DNA of 64,000 bases. Origin: Clostridium aestuarii (GTDB taxonomy: Bacteria > Bacillota > Clostridia > Clostridiales > Clostridiaceae). The DNA lies in NCBI RefSeq assembly GCF_026735135.1, contig NZ_JAPQER010000002.1, forward strand, positions 558,001 through 622,000, written 5' to 3'. Every line of letters begins with the position of its first letter. Positions within the stretch are counted from its first letter, which is position 1. The notes under the pieces were generated by a model, which was not told the DNA's origin, ran no database searches, and worked only from the letters and a program-made list of their open reading frames with translations. Shown here piece by piece: positions 33,326 through 42,797 of the stretch. Made by a program: the position numbers and the translations under genes.

Positions 33326-34513
33326 TTATTTCTTACCAATATTTTTAGTAAGTTCTCCTAAATCCTTATTTTTTAGTACTCCTTCTATTAATTCAGGAAG
33401 TACATTAGGAGTAGCTCCAAACGTAGGTATATTCATTGATGCAAATTTTTTTGCCAATCTTTCATCATAAGATGGAACTCCATTGTCTGATATAGCTAAT
33501 AAACATATAACTATTACCCCTGCATTCTTCATTTCTTTCACTCTTCTTATCAAATCCCGTTGGTTTCCACCTTCATAAAGATCCGAAATAAGTATGAAAA
33601 TAGATTTTTGTGGTTCACTGATTAGTTCTTGACAGTATGTAACAGACTTATTTATATCAGTTCCTCCACCTAATTGTATTCCAAAAATCATATCTACAGG
33701 ATCATTCCCACATTCTTCACTTAAATCCACCACAGAAGTGTCAAAAGCAATGACATGCGTCTTCAATGCTTTTATACTGGCAAATATTGATCCTACTATT
33801 GATGCATAAATAGCTGATTCAGCCATAGAACCACTTTGGTCAATATCTAAAATTATAGTCCAGTTATTAGATTGCTTTGCTCTATTAAAATAGTAAAATT
33901 TCTCTGGAATAATCTTTTTATGTTCTAAATTATAATTTTTTAAGTTTTTACTTATTGTATATTTCCAATCTATTGCTTTAAGTGATGGAATAGGAGAATG
34001 CTCTCTTTTGTTTATTGCTCCCGCTACTGCTCTTTCTATATCATTTTTCAATCTTTCTTGTATATCTTCTACAAGTTTTCTAACCAATTCTCGTGCTGTA
34101 TCCTTTGTTTCTTCAGGAATCTGATCCTTAAGTGCTAAAAGAGTTGAAACCATAGAAATATCAGGTTTAACATCTTTTAAAATTTCTGGTTCAAATAATA
34201 ATTGTGTTAAATTTTTTCTTTCTATAGCATCATTTTGTATTACAGCTACTATATCTTCTGGAAAATAGTTTCTAATATCTCCTAACCATTTTGCCAGTTT
34301 AGGGGCTGACTTTCCAAGACCTGCACTTCTTCTTGAACCATAACCACTATTAGAAGTACTTAAAGAAGTATCATCATATATAGCAGCTAATGCTTCGTCC
34401 ATAATTTTCTCATCACTATCTAAAGCAAATCCTTCATTATTATAATTCTGTAAACATTCTTCACTTTCACTTCCTAATATCAATCTCCATCTTTTCAACT
34501 TTTTTTTATCCAT
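33326..34513 (-). CDS. VWA-domain protein (CoxE-like) of the MoxR/DUF5682 operon
   Basis: A 395-residue soluble protein. The first about 190 residues are helical with a charged segment. The von Willebrand A domain is in the C-terminal half with a complete metal-ion-dependent adhesion site: DIDQSGSM (DxSxS), GGGTDINKS (the Thr) and ISDLYEGG (the Asp). CoxE-like VWA proteins work with MoxR-type ATPases, the metal site binding the substrate while the ATPase remodels it. It overlaps nothing and starts two bases from the DUF5682 gene end. Cytoplasmic: no signal or membrane segment. Confidence 0.88.
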   Translation of the reverse strand: MDKKKLKRWRLILGSESEECLQNYNNEGFALDSDEKIMDEALAAIYDDTSLSTSNSGYGSRRSAGLGKSAPKLAKWLGDIRNYFPEDIVAVIQNDAIERKNLTQLLFEPEILKDVKPDISMVSTLLALKDQIPEETKDTARELVRKLVEDIQERLKNDIERAVAGAINKREHSPIPSLKAIDWKYTISKNLKNYNLEHKKIIPEKFYYFNRAKQSNNWTIILDIDQSGSMAESAIYASIVGSIFASIKALKTHVIAFDTSVVDLSEECGNDPVDMIFGIQLGGGTDINKSVTYCQELISEPQKSIFILISDLYEGGNQRDLIRRVKEMKNAGVIVICLLAISDNGVPSYDERLAKKFASMNIPTFGATPNVLPELIEGVLKNKDLGELTKNIGKK

Positions 34514-34515
34514 AA

Positions 34516-36834
34516 TTATATATCTCCAAAATCAAAATCATCTAAATCCTCAAAAGCTTCCTCATCTATCTCATCTAAAGATTTCAGAATTTCTTCTTCT
34601 GATTCATCATTATTTGTGTTCCACATCTCTCCTAAATTTTCACTGATACTTCGCTTATGATCAGAACTAAATTCACTAAAGGTTCTTCTTAAAAATACCA
34701 GTGCTTTAGTAAATTCCTCATCATCTAATGAATTTATATATTCATCTAATTTTTGTAAAATTACAATTTTCGAAACAAGAGTATAATGATTTCTTGCAGC
34801 TAACCCTTCAAACCAACCTGCACCTAAATCTACCTCTACACCTGGACATAGTCTACGAGAAATTTCCTGTGATAATTTTTCTTCTGATATCTCATTTTTC
34901 TCAAGCAAAATTCCTGCAGCGTATCCTGAAAGTTTAGGATTTCTATCATCTCTATCTGAAAGTTCTATGAGCTTTTCTTTCCAAATTTCATAATTTAATT
35001 TAATAATATTATCTGAAACTATTAAATTTATCTGTGATATTGATGCAATAATTTCCTTTGCTCTATCATCATTGCAATTACATGAATCTATCATCAAAAG
35101 ATTTAATTTTAAAAACAATTGCTCTACTATTTCTATTAAATTATCAGTATTAATTTTTCTTAAACTTCCAAAATTAATAACCTGATAAATATTTCTAAGT
35201 GCCTTAGTAATTTCAACAAAATCACTTGCATCTGCAGATAATCCTTGAACTATCCTTCTTCCATTATCAACAGCTTTTTCCATTCCACATTTACAAGCTA
35301 CTAAAACAAGTTCCGAAGCTTCCGAAATATCTTCGCAAGTTTTAAGAATTTCATCTAATTTAAATGCAGTGGCAAGTTCTATACTATTTCCAAGCAGAAC
35401 AGCTTCCACTAGCTGAATCTCTGATTCTGGAGTCCATCTTAAAACCCATTCTTCTTTCCAAGTTGCCTTATCTTGAGAAGTATTCTTGGGTGTAGCAAAG
35501 TCTATATTTAAAAGCTTAAGCTTATTAAAAAATTCCGCTCTTCTCAAATCCAAAAAGGCTAAATTCTCAGATTTAACTCTTCTATTTTCTCTAATATCTA
35601 AAACTAAATCCTGTGCAACTGTGCTTTTATACTTTTCAAGCTTTAGTTTTTTCAATTTTCTATAAAAATCATCTTGTATAGGAGTTTGACTTATACCTTC
35701 CTCAATATGTCCAATTTCTATTCCAATTTCAGTTCTTACCATAGCTTCAGCAACTACTGACTTTTTGCCCTGACCTAAACATGTACTGCTAGCATCTTGA
35801 AGATCTATAAGTGTTGGTATTTTACTTCCATGCAAATATGCTAAAGACTTTGCAAGTCTAACCCCTTCTATTACTTCTGCTGGTGATCTATATGTACCTT
35901 TATCTCTTAAATATTTTACTAAATTCGTAACATACATTGCTGGGAGTTTTTCCAAATCATTTTCAGTTAAACATTCCCACATTAACTTATAATAAAAAGG
36001 TGCTTTATTACCTGCACCATATCCAGCTTGACTAGATAATCTATAATAGGAATACGGCATTAAGGTAATATTTGTTTTAGTTTTAGGCAACGCTTTTATT
36101 TCATCATCACTCATAGGACTTAAATCCATATTCAATGCGGAAGCATGATATGCACCAGTTACAACAACTATTTTTTCTGGTTTATGACCAGCCTCTATAA
36201 CATCTTTAATTTGCCTTCTCATAAAAGCTTCCCTAACTAGGTTTCTAGCATATTCTTTTCTGTCATGTACAGCCTCACTTTCTTCTGTAAGCTGTCTCAT
36301 ATGCACACAAAATTCATAAATCATATTTCTATAGGAATCTAAATCTAAATTATGCTCAAAATTTCTTTCCCAATATGTTTCATAATTTGGTTCATCGGAA
36401 AGCTCTGCAATTCTTTCATATAAAGAATTTCTGTTATATATGTAAGCTGCATCTATTTTCTTTTTTATAATATTCTCATCATGCTCTACTTCAACTTCTT
36501 CATCTACAGTATTTAACATCAAAGATATATCAGATGGAAGATCAATAAATGCTGAATAGGCATTATTTTTGTTTGCCCAAACTAAAGCTTGATATTCTGG
36601 AGAATAGGATGCTATAGGATATAATATAGTCTTCACAGGTATACTATCTGTATATGCTAATATTGCTAATGGAGCTTTATTTTTAGGATTAACAATTGAA
36701 GAAATATGTTCATTGGCATCACATAAACCTTCAATTAATACTGCTGTAGGTTTTATTCTTTCTAAGAATTCTATCAAATGATATGAACTACTAGGTGAAA
36801 GATGACGTACTCCAAAAACATTTACATTATTCAT
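34516..36834 (-). CDS. DUF5682 family protein
   Basis: A 772-residue protein, the largest of the operon. It opens FGVRHLSPSSSYHLIEFLER, and FGxRHLSPS is the DUF5682 hallmark; a later VVVTGAYHASAL is the second. The fold may be related to the TraB/ChaN/EreA superfamily, with the RH and the GAYH histidines as a possible metal or catalytic site. The C-terminal half is helical (repeat-like) and ends with an acidic tail (DEEAFEDLDDFDFGDI). Its ATG overlaps the stop of the MoxR gene, so they are translated together. No enzymatic activity is established to my knowledge. Confidence 0.88.
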   Translation of the reverse strand: MNNVNVFGVRHLSPSSSYHLIEFLERIKPTAVLIEGLCDANEHISSIVNPKNKAPLAILAYTDSIPVKTILYPIASYSPEYQALVWANKNNAYSAFIDLPSDISLMLNTVDEEVEVEHDENIIKKKIDAAYIYNRNSLYERIAELSDEPNYETYWERNFEHNLDLDSYRNMIYEFCVHMRQLTEESEAVHDRKEYARNLVREAFMRRQIKDVIEAGHKPEKIVVVTGAYHASALNMDLSPMSDDEIKALPKTKTNITLMPYSYYRLSSQAGYGAGNKAPFYYKLMWECLTENDLEKLPAMYVTNLVKYLRDKGTYRSPAEVIEGVRLAKSLAYLHGSKIPTLIDLQDASSTCLGQGKKSVVAEAMVRTEIGIEIGHIEEGISQTPIQDDFYRKLKKLKLEKYKSTVAQDLVLDIRENRRVKSENLAFLDLRRAEFFNKLKLLNIDFATPKNTSQDKATWKEEWVLRWTPESEIQLVEAVLLGNSIELATAFKLDEILKTCEDISEASELVLVACKCGMEKAVDNGRRIVQGLSADASDFVEITKALRNIYQVINFGSLRKINTDNLIEIVEQLFLKLNLLMIDSCNCNDDRAKEIIASISQINLIVSDNIIKLNYEIWKEKLIELSDRDDRNPKLSGYAAGILLEKNEISEEKLSQEISRRLCPGVEVDLGAGWFEGLAARNHYTLVSKIVILQKLDEYINSLDDEEFTKALVFLRRTFSEFSSDHKRSISENLGEMWNTNNDESEEEILKSLDEIDEEAFEDLDDFDFGDI

Positions 36835-37934
36835 TATCCATTTAACTCCTTACATGCCTTGTATAAATCCTTCCACTCTGAGCCTCTTTTTCTCATTACA
36901 TTCTCTAAATATTCCTTCCAAACTATTTGATCTTTTGATTCATCTTTAACTACTGCACCCTGCAATCCTGCTGCAATATCAACATCTTGAATCTCTCCAT
37001 TTCCAAAGCTTCCCGCAAGAGCCATACTGTTTGTTAAAAGTGAAATAGCTTCGGCTGTGGATATTACACCACTAGGACTCTTAAGCTTCATAGTCTTATC
37101 AAAAGTAGTTCCCTCTCTAAGCTCTCTAAATACTGTTACTATTTTAGCTATAGAATCTTCTGTTGGAAGCTGTGCTTGTAAATCAAGACTTGTTGAAATC
37201 TCTTTAACTCTTTTTCTTACAATTTCAATTTCAGTTTCTATCTTTTTAGGTGTAGGTAACACAATAATATTAAAACGTCTTTTAAGTGCTGAAGACATAT
37301 CATTTACACCTTTATCTCTTGTATTTGCTGTTGCTATTATGGCAAATCCTTTTTTAGCATAAATCTCTTTATCTAACTCTGGAATAGATATATTCTTTTC
37401 AGAAAGAATAGAAATCAATGCATCCTGAACCTCTGATGCACATCTTGAAATTTCTTCAACTCTTGCAATTTGTCCATTTTCCATTGCTCTAAATACAGGT
37501 GTTTTAACTAATGCCTCTTCTGTTGGTCCATTTGCAAGTAGCATTGCATAATTCCAAGAATATCTAATCTGTTCCTCAGTAGTACCTGCTGTTCCTTGAA
37601 CAACCTTAGAAGAATCTCCATGTATTGCTGCTGTTAAATTTTCTGATAACCATGACTTTGCGGTTCCAGGCTCTCCAATTAAAAGAAGTGATCTATCTGT
37701 CAACAATGTGGCAATTGCAATTTCAACTAATCTTTGATTCCCTATGTATTTAGGAGTAATTTGAGTTCTACCTACCTTACCTCCTAAAATAAAAGTTCTA
37801 ACAGATTTAGGTGACATCTGCCATCCTTCTGGAATGACTTCTGTTTCTGCCTTGATTAAAGCTTTGATTTCTTTTTCGTATAGTTTTTCTACTGATAAAC
37901 GCATTATCTTATCATTTTTTTTCATAGTCATCAA
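36834..37934 (-). CDS. MoxR-family AAA+ ATPase
   Basis: A 366-residue ATPase. Walker A is GEPGTAKS (87-94); Walker B reads ARVEEISRC, with VEE where most AAA+ have a DE pair; this is normal for the subgroup linked to DUF5682. Sensor 1 is IIATANTRDKG, and an arginine finger lies in SSALKRRFN. MoxR proteins act as hexamers that remodel or load partners, typically with a VWA protein encoded nearby, as here. The gene sits between the HEAT and DUF5682 genes with one-base overlap to the latter. Confidence 0.93.
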   Translation of the reverse strand: MMTMKKNDKIMRLSVEKLYEKEIKALIKAETEVIPEGWQMSPKSVRTFILGGKVGRTQITPKYIGNQRLVEIAIATLLTDRSLLLIGEPGTAKSWLSENLTAAIHGDSSKVVQGTAGTTEEQIRYSWNYAMLLANGPTEEALVKTPVFRAMENGQIARVEEISRCASEVQDALISILSEKNISIPELDKEIYAKKGFAIIATANTRDKGVNDMSSALKRRFNIIVLPTPKKIETEIEIVRKRVKEISTSLDLQAQLPTEDSIAKIVTVFRELREGTTFDKTMKLKSPSGVISTAEAISLLTNSMALAGSFGNGEIQDVDIAAGLQGAVVKDESKDQIVWKEYLENVMRKRGSEWKDLYKACKELNG

Positions 37935-37956
37935 CTCCTAATCTTTTGTCTGATTA

Positions 37957-39813
37957 TTAATTTTTCTCTAAACGTGTTAAAACTCTTTCTATGTTTTTAA
38001 TTCCCCTCTCTAAATATGCATTATCAACTGAAGTATCCATATTTTTTAACTCCAATATATATTTTTGTATCTCATCTATATAGCTTGAAGGAAGATAAGG
38101 TATAAGCAATAATATTTTATCAAATTTTAAATTATCCCCAATTGTCGCTTTTACATATTTTAAAATCACTTCATAAGCTTCCTCATATCCTATTTTTACC
38201 ATCCCAGTAAGTATACCCATTAAATCATCCGAAAACTCTCCAAAATTTTCTCGATTATATTTATTCAATTTCTCATATTTTTTCATACTATTAACCATAA
38301 ACTCTACTGTACTAGTATCATTTTCATTCAATGTATATGAAAGCATATAATATATCTTGTATTTTTTAAATATATCTATCCATCGTTTATCAAAATCTTT
38401 ATAGACAGGCTGAAGCACATTTTCTATATCCCCTTGCGTTAAATTTCTATACCAAATGTCTCTACCTACTTTCCAATTTGTTGGATCACATCCTAAGTAT
38501 TCTGAAAATATACGCATTGTTTTATTTACCATCTCTTTTTTGATTCTTCTATTTATAAAATACGGACTATATATTTCATATATTTCCTCTTGAGTTCTAC
38601 TTTTTAGAGAGATTTTAAAAACTAAATCAAAATCACTATAATTTTGGTTCTCTTTTTTACTCTCAATTATATCTCTATCTTTCTCTGAAAAATCTTCATA
38701 TTCTGCTATACACTTAACTACACAACTTTGAAATGTTGTATAATAGTATCCTTTAATTTCCCAATTATCTATTTTATCATCTTCTAAACATTTAACTAAA
38801 AATTCAAATACTTCTTTACTTTTATGCTCTTTTATTTCATATAGAATATCAACAATTTTTTGGATTCCCTTTTCACTCTGCTTTTTAGTAAGCTTTTCAT
38901 AAGAGTCTTTTAATCCTACAAGTAAAATATCTGTATAATTTTCTTCATTAGAACATTCTATAGCTGATAGAACAATATCATAATCCGTTTTTTTAATAGC
39001 TTTTTCTAATTCTTTTCTTACTTCATGTGAATTTATTTTTACAAGACCGCAATAAGCTGCCTTCCTAACATCTTTACTTTTTGATTTCACCTGCTCTAAT
39101 AAAATATTTTCTGTATCATTTAAGTTACCTAAAATATTCACAGCTTCAACTTTAATATCTTTAGAACTATCTTCTAATAAATCGATGCAGAATTCTCTTA
39201 TATCTTCTCCAAGAATTTGTGCAATAAGACTTAGTCTAAATGCATCACCTTTTTTACCTTGTCTATCAAAACTTTCTTGTAAAAGGGGAAGAAACTCAGA
39301 ATTGTTCACATCCTTCAGCTTATCATAAATCAGCTGACCTATTTCACCGTATTTATCATCTAATCCCTTTATAAGTAACGGAATTAATCTAAAATCTGAA
39401 ATTACCTCCTCTTTAACTGCTTCCTCAATAACATTATAACGACCCCCACCTGTAGTAGTTAATGCTCTTGCTACTGGCAAGATAATATGACTTGATACAT
39501 TTGCATTCATATCACCAGAAGTTCCCTCAATTACTTGAATTTCTCCTTCAATATCAGTTTCAGCTTGCGTAGATAATATAGCATTAACTAGGTTTAAAAG
39601 AGATATTAAATTATCTTCACTTTCATGATGTTTTGAATTTAATAAAGTATTAATTCTCTCTGCAACCATTCTAAAGGGCTTTATTTTTTGTCCTAGCTTT
39701 TCAAATTTGGGCAATAATTTTTGGAATTTAATATTATCTATGCCAAGGTTACTTCCAGCCATCCCAAGTTCAATACATTCCTTTTGTAATTCTATTAATA
39801 ATTCTTTACTCAC
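37957..39813 (-). CDS. HEAT-repeat protein of the MoxR operon
   Basis: A 618-residue, wholly helical protein. Repeats such as EDSSKDIKVEAVNILGNLND and SKSKDVRKAAYCGLVKINS mark HEAT/armadillo-like units (about residues 130-330), forming a curved scaffold that binds other proteins. In related gene sets from other bacteria this slot is filled by a DUF5691-type helical protein, probably an analogue. It starts 13 bases after the SWIM gene end. No catalytic motifs are visible. Confidence 0.8.
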   Translation of the reverse strand: MSKELLIELQKECIELGMAGSNLGIDNIKFQKLLPKFEKLGQKIKPFRMVAERINTLLNSKHHESEDNLISLLNLVNAILSTQAETDIEGEIQVIEGTSGDMNANVSSHIILPVARALTTTGGGRYNVIEEAVKEEVISDFRLIPLLIKGLDDKYGEIGQLIYDKLKDVNNSEFLPLLQESFDRQGKKGDAFRLSLIAQILGEDIREFCIDLLEDSSKDIKVEAVNILGNLNDTENILLEQVKSKSKDVRKAAYCGLVKINSHEVRKELEKAIKKTDYDIVLSAIECSNEENYTDILLVGLKDSYEKLTKKQSEKGIQKIVDILYEIKEHKSKEVFEFLVKCLEDDKIDNWEIKGYYYTTFQSCVVKCIAEYEDFSEKDRDIIESKKENQNYSDFDLVFKISLKSRTQEEIYEIYSPYFINRRIKKEMVNKTMRIFSEYLGCDPTNWKVGRDIWYRNLTQGDIENVLQPVYKDFDKRWIDIFKKYKIYYMLSYTLNENDTSTVEFMVNSMKKYEKLNKYNRENFGEFSDDLMGILTGMVKIGYEEAYEVILKYVKATIGDNLKFDKILLLIPYLPSSYIDEIQKYILELKNMDTSVDNAYLERGIKNIERVLTRLEKN

Positions 39814-39826
39814 AGCAACCTACCTC

Positions 39827-41230
39827 CTAATAAGTCAATCTAACTATTTTTTCTTTACTAATTATGCTAAGTGGATAAGCTTCTATTCTTCTTGCCTCTG
39901 TATCATAAATAATTTTTACTAAAATAGCTTTATTTGTCATATAATCAGCATTAAGCAAAGATAATAGGCTACAATCGGCTTGATTATAATCTTGTTTCAA
40001 AACTAATCTTTTTCCATCTTCATCTTCTATTACCCACTTACCATTTACTTTACCAATTTTAGAATAATACAACAAAACACTAGGAAGAACATTATTAAGT
40101 GGACTTTTAATATAATTTTTAACCCTTTTTATAACTTGAGTATATGATTTTTCTGCATAATTAAAAGCTTTTTCATAATCAGTAGTACCAGCTTCTTTAA
40201 CAATCATTTCTTCCCATCTAATTCTTGTATTTGAATCTCCAGGATATATGTATAGAGTAGGAATTTCTAATAAAGCTATTACTGGATATTCACCTTTCAT
40301 ATCTGACTTTCTTTTTATAGGACGATAATTATATGTATTTTGAATTTCTCCAGTATTCAAATTCAAAAAGATTCCTTCGTCTACATTTTCTCCTCTAGCA
40401 TCATCTTCCCAAGAATTAAAAGAAAGCTGAATCAAATTAATATCTTTTTTAAATTGACCTAATTCCTCTAGTTCTGTAAGCTTCCAAGCATGTCCTAATA
40501 ATTCTTCTATATTAGAATCAACAGCAAGATTCAGCTCTTCATCTTCTAGTCTATTTATCAAATGTTTCTTTCCCTCTTTTATAAGAGCTTTTAAATAAAT
40601 TATTTGCTGCATAATACTTTCATTGCTTTTCTTTCCAGCTTTAAGCATTAATATCAATCTCTTGAGTTCTGATTGAACACCTGATATGTAGTAATTTCCT
40701 AACTCTTTTACTTGGGAATCTAATTCCTTTATGTCTTCCTTAGTAATAGCTGCAAAACCCTGTTTTAAAATACTTTTAACTACCTTATCTAAAAGTTCAA
40801 TTCCTTCTAATTGAGCATTTATTTTCTTCTTTAATGCTGTTTTATTTTTCTTTTTAGGTGTTTTCTTTTTTTCAGCTTTGGTTTTTTCTTTTTTTTCTTT
40901 CTTTTCTCTTTTTTCTAAAATATCTTCTGGAATATCTTCTATTGCAAATTCTTTCCCCGCTGCATAAGCATACATAAGTCCTAAGGTATGCTTACACGGA
41001 AATTGTTTGCTTGGACAATTACACCTAAACACTGGATTACTCATATCAAGGAAATCAGCAGAACATAAATAATTTTTCTTTCCACTTCCTGTGCATTCTC
41101 CAAAAATTATTGACTCATCCTGTGATTTATTAAGTTTAACGAAACCTGTATTTCCTAATTCTCTTCCCTTTTTTATAGCATTTGCATTAGTTGCAAGAGA
41201 ATCTATATATTCTTTATTAAGATTTATCAT
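39827..41230 (-). CDS. SWIM zinc-finger protein, first gene of the MoxR operon
   Basis: A 467-residue protein. The SWIM motif (CxCxnCxH) is at residues 68-84: CNCPSKQFPCKH, followed by LGLMYAYAAGKEF. SWIM domains bind DNA or proteins and are often found in transposases and recombination factors. A lysine/glutamate-rich linker (about 107-137, KKEKKEKTKAEKKKTPKKK) joins it to a helical and then beta-rich C-terminal domain with EYPVIALLEIPTLYIYPGD. GGAAGTTAAG precedes the ATG. It is closest to the promoter at 41304-41332, so it is the most expressed gene of the operon. Confidence 0.88.
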   Translation of the reverse strand: MINLNKEYIDSLATNANAIKKGRELGNTGFVKLNKSQDESIIFGECTGSGKKNYLCSADFLDMSNPVFRCNCPSKQFPCKHTLGLMYAYAAGKEFAIEDIPEDILEKREKKEKKEKTKAEKKKTPKKKNKTALKKKINAQLEGIELLDKVVKSILKQGFAAITKEDIKELDSQVKELGNYYISGVQSELKRLILMLKAGKKSNESIMQQIIYLKALIKEGKKHLINRLEDEELNLAVDSNIEELLGHAWKLTELEELGQFKKDINLIQLSFNSWEDDARGENVDEGIFLNLNTGEIQNTYNYRPIKRKSDMKGEYPVIALLEIPTLYIYPGDSNTRIRWEEMIVKEAGTTDYEKAFNYAEKSYTQVIKRVKNYIKSPLNNVLPSVLLYYSKIGKVNGKWVIEDEDGKRLVLKQDYNQADCSLLSLLNADYMTNKAILVKIIYDTEARRIEAYPLSIISKEKIVRLTY

Positions 41231-41303
41231 TATCTTAACTTCCTTTCATTACATATTTTATAAAATTCGCTACATTCATTATAGTTATGACATATTTTTC
41301 TAC

Positions 41304-41332
41304 ATAATACCATTAGAACATATGTTTGTCAA
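41304..41332 (-). promoter_or_regulatory. Sigma-A promoter of the SWIM-HEAT-MoxR-DUF5682-VWA operon
   Basis: Minus strand: TTGACA, 17-base spacer, TATTAT, both hexamers near perfect. The transcript should start about 70 bases before the SWIM ATG. This implies constitutive vegetative expression, not phase- or stress-specific control. Confidence 0.88.
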
Positions 41333-41497
41333 AAATGAAAAGCATATATGAAAAATATTTTTGTTCACTAAATATTTAAATTTCCTTTTCATTAACTTTA
41401 TTTTAATTTTATCAACAAATTTTATTTTAGTTAAAACATTTAATGCTTAACGATTTTCAATAATTGCAACTTTCGTCTCATGTATAATCTATAATTT

Positions 41498-41523
41498 AAT
41501 TTAATTTAAATTTAAATTAAATT
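41498..41523. repeat. 26-bp perfect AT-only palindrome
   Basis: Centre between 41510 and 41511 (core TTAATTTAAATTTAAATTAA). It lies 15 bases upstream of the -35 of the DUF2167 gene. It may be an operator or curved DNA; in such AT-rich DNA it may also arise by chance. The remainder of the 456-base gap (41231-41686) holds the two divergent promoters and nothing else seen. Confidence 0.5.
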
Positions 41524-41538
41524 TATTATTAAGAAATA

Positions 41539-41568
41539 TTGACCCTTTATACATAATTATGTTAAAAT
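41539..41568 (+). promoter_or_regulatory. Candidate sigma-A promoter of the DUF2167 gene
   Basis: TTGACC at 41539-41544, 18-base spacer, TAAAAT at 41563-41568. Moderate match. Confidence 0.5.
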
Positions 41569-41686
41569 ATACAAGCTAATTGTTATTTTTACAAAAATAT
41601 CATATTATAAAAAATATCATATTTTTATAGTTAAAAATTTCTTAGCATTATTTTAAACTTAATATATTAAATTTGGAGGTAACTTT

Positions 41687-42643
41687 ATGTACAAAAAATT
41701 ATCATATTTCTTATTAACTTTAATTTCAGTTCTATTTATTTCTCAACTTGCATATGCGGATGAGAATACTAAAATAAATATTAATTGGATTGTTGGTCCT
41801 GCTACTGTTGATGTAGGCGATAACTTAGCAGAATTAAATTTGTCTAGTGAGTATGTCTTTGCTAATGATAAAGATACTAAAACACTAATGAAGCAAATGG
41901 ATAATTCTATTAGTGGAATAGAACAAGGAATAGTTCTTTCAAGTGATCCAGAACAAGATTGGTATGTTTTATTTGAATACGACCCTATAGGATATGTTAG
42001 CGATAATGATGCAACAAAAATAAATGCAGATAAATTATTATCATCTATAAAAAAAGGAACAGAAGAAGATAATAAAAGAAGATTAACACAAGGTACTCCT
42101 ACCTTAAATATACTTGGTTGGGATGAAAAACCACATTATGATTCCAAAACTCACAACTTAGTTTGGTCCATTTTAGCTTCCTCTCAAGGAGAAAAGATAG
42201 TGAATTATAATGTAAGAATTCTTGGTAGAAAAGGAGTAACTTTAGTTACTTTAGTTGCAGATAAAGGGAAGATGGACAAGGTTAAACCTCATTTACAAAA
42301 CATAATTAGCAGCTACTCTTATAAAAAAGGAAGTAGGTATACCGATTATGTAAAAGGCGAAGACAAAGTTTCTAAAGTTAGCTTAGTAACATTAATTGCA
42401 GGTGGTGTAGCAGCATCAAAACTAGGATTATTAGCAAAAATACTACTTATATTTAAAAAAATATGGATATTAATCATACTAGGTATAGGTGGACTTTTCA
42501 AGAAAATACTAGGTATATTTAAAAAGAAACCTGCTGGTATAAAAAGCAATACTCCTTATGTAGAAATTAATACCTTAAATGATTCTAATTTAGAAGCATC
42601 TAATGAAATTTCCGCAACATCAGATAACATAAAAAATGAATAA
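41687..42643 (+). CDS. DUF2167 family membrane protein
   Basis: A 318-residue protein. Signal peptide at the N-terminus (LSYFLLTLISVLFISQLAYA). The extracytoplasmic domain (about 27-225) has the DUF2167 motifs GPATVDVGDNLAELNL and WYVLFEYDPIGYVSDND and LNILGWDEKPHYD. One or two C-terminal membrane helices follow (KILLIFKKIWILIILGIGGL), then a basic and a short acidic tail. GGAGGTAAC precedes the ATG. The family is spread through bacteria and has no known role; the layout (outside domain, membrane, short cytoplasmic tail) suggests envelope stress sensing or maintenance. Confidence 0.9.
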   Translation: MYKKLSYFLLTLISVLFISQLAYADENTKININWIVGPATVDVGDNLAELNLSSEYVFANDKDTKTLMKQMDNSISGIEQGIVLSSDPEQDWYVLFEYDPIGYVSDNDATKINADKLLSSIKKGTEEDNKRRLTQGTPTLNILGWDEKPHYDSKTHNLVWSILASSQGEKIVNYNVRILGRKGVTLVTLVADKGKMDKVKPHLQNIISSYSYKKGSRYTDYVKGEDKVSKVSLVTLIAGGVAASKLGLLAKILLIFKKIWILIILGIGGLFKKILGIFKKKPAGIKSNTPYVEINTLNDSNLEASNEISATSDNIKNE

Positions 42644-42704
42644 TTTACATAAATAATTTTTCATCATAAACAAATAACAGTATCAAAATATTCCATTTTA
42701 AAAA

Positions 42705-42746
42705 GGAAGTAGATAGATTTGTATAAAAGCAAATCTGTCCACCTCC
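42705..42746 (-). terminator. Intrinsic terminator of the cheX operon
   Basis: 17-bp stem on the minus strand with G-U pairs and one mismatch, closed by TTTTTAAAAT. About 50 bases past the stop of the cheX gene; it also lies at the end of the convergent DUF2167 gene. Confidence 0.7.
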
Positions 42747-42797
42747 TATATACTTTGTGTGTTTCCATTCATTTAAATGCTATTAAAAATTTATATA

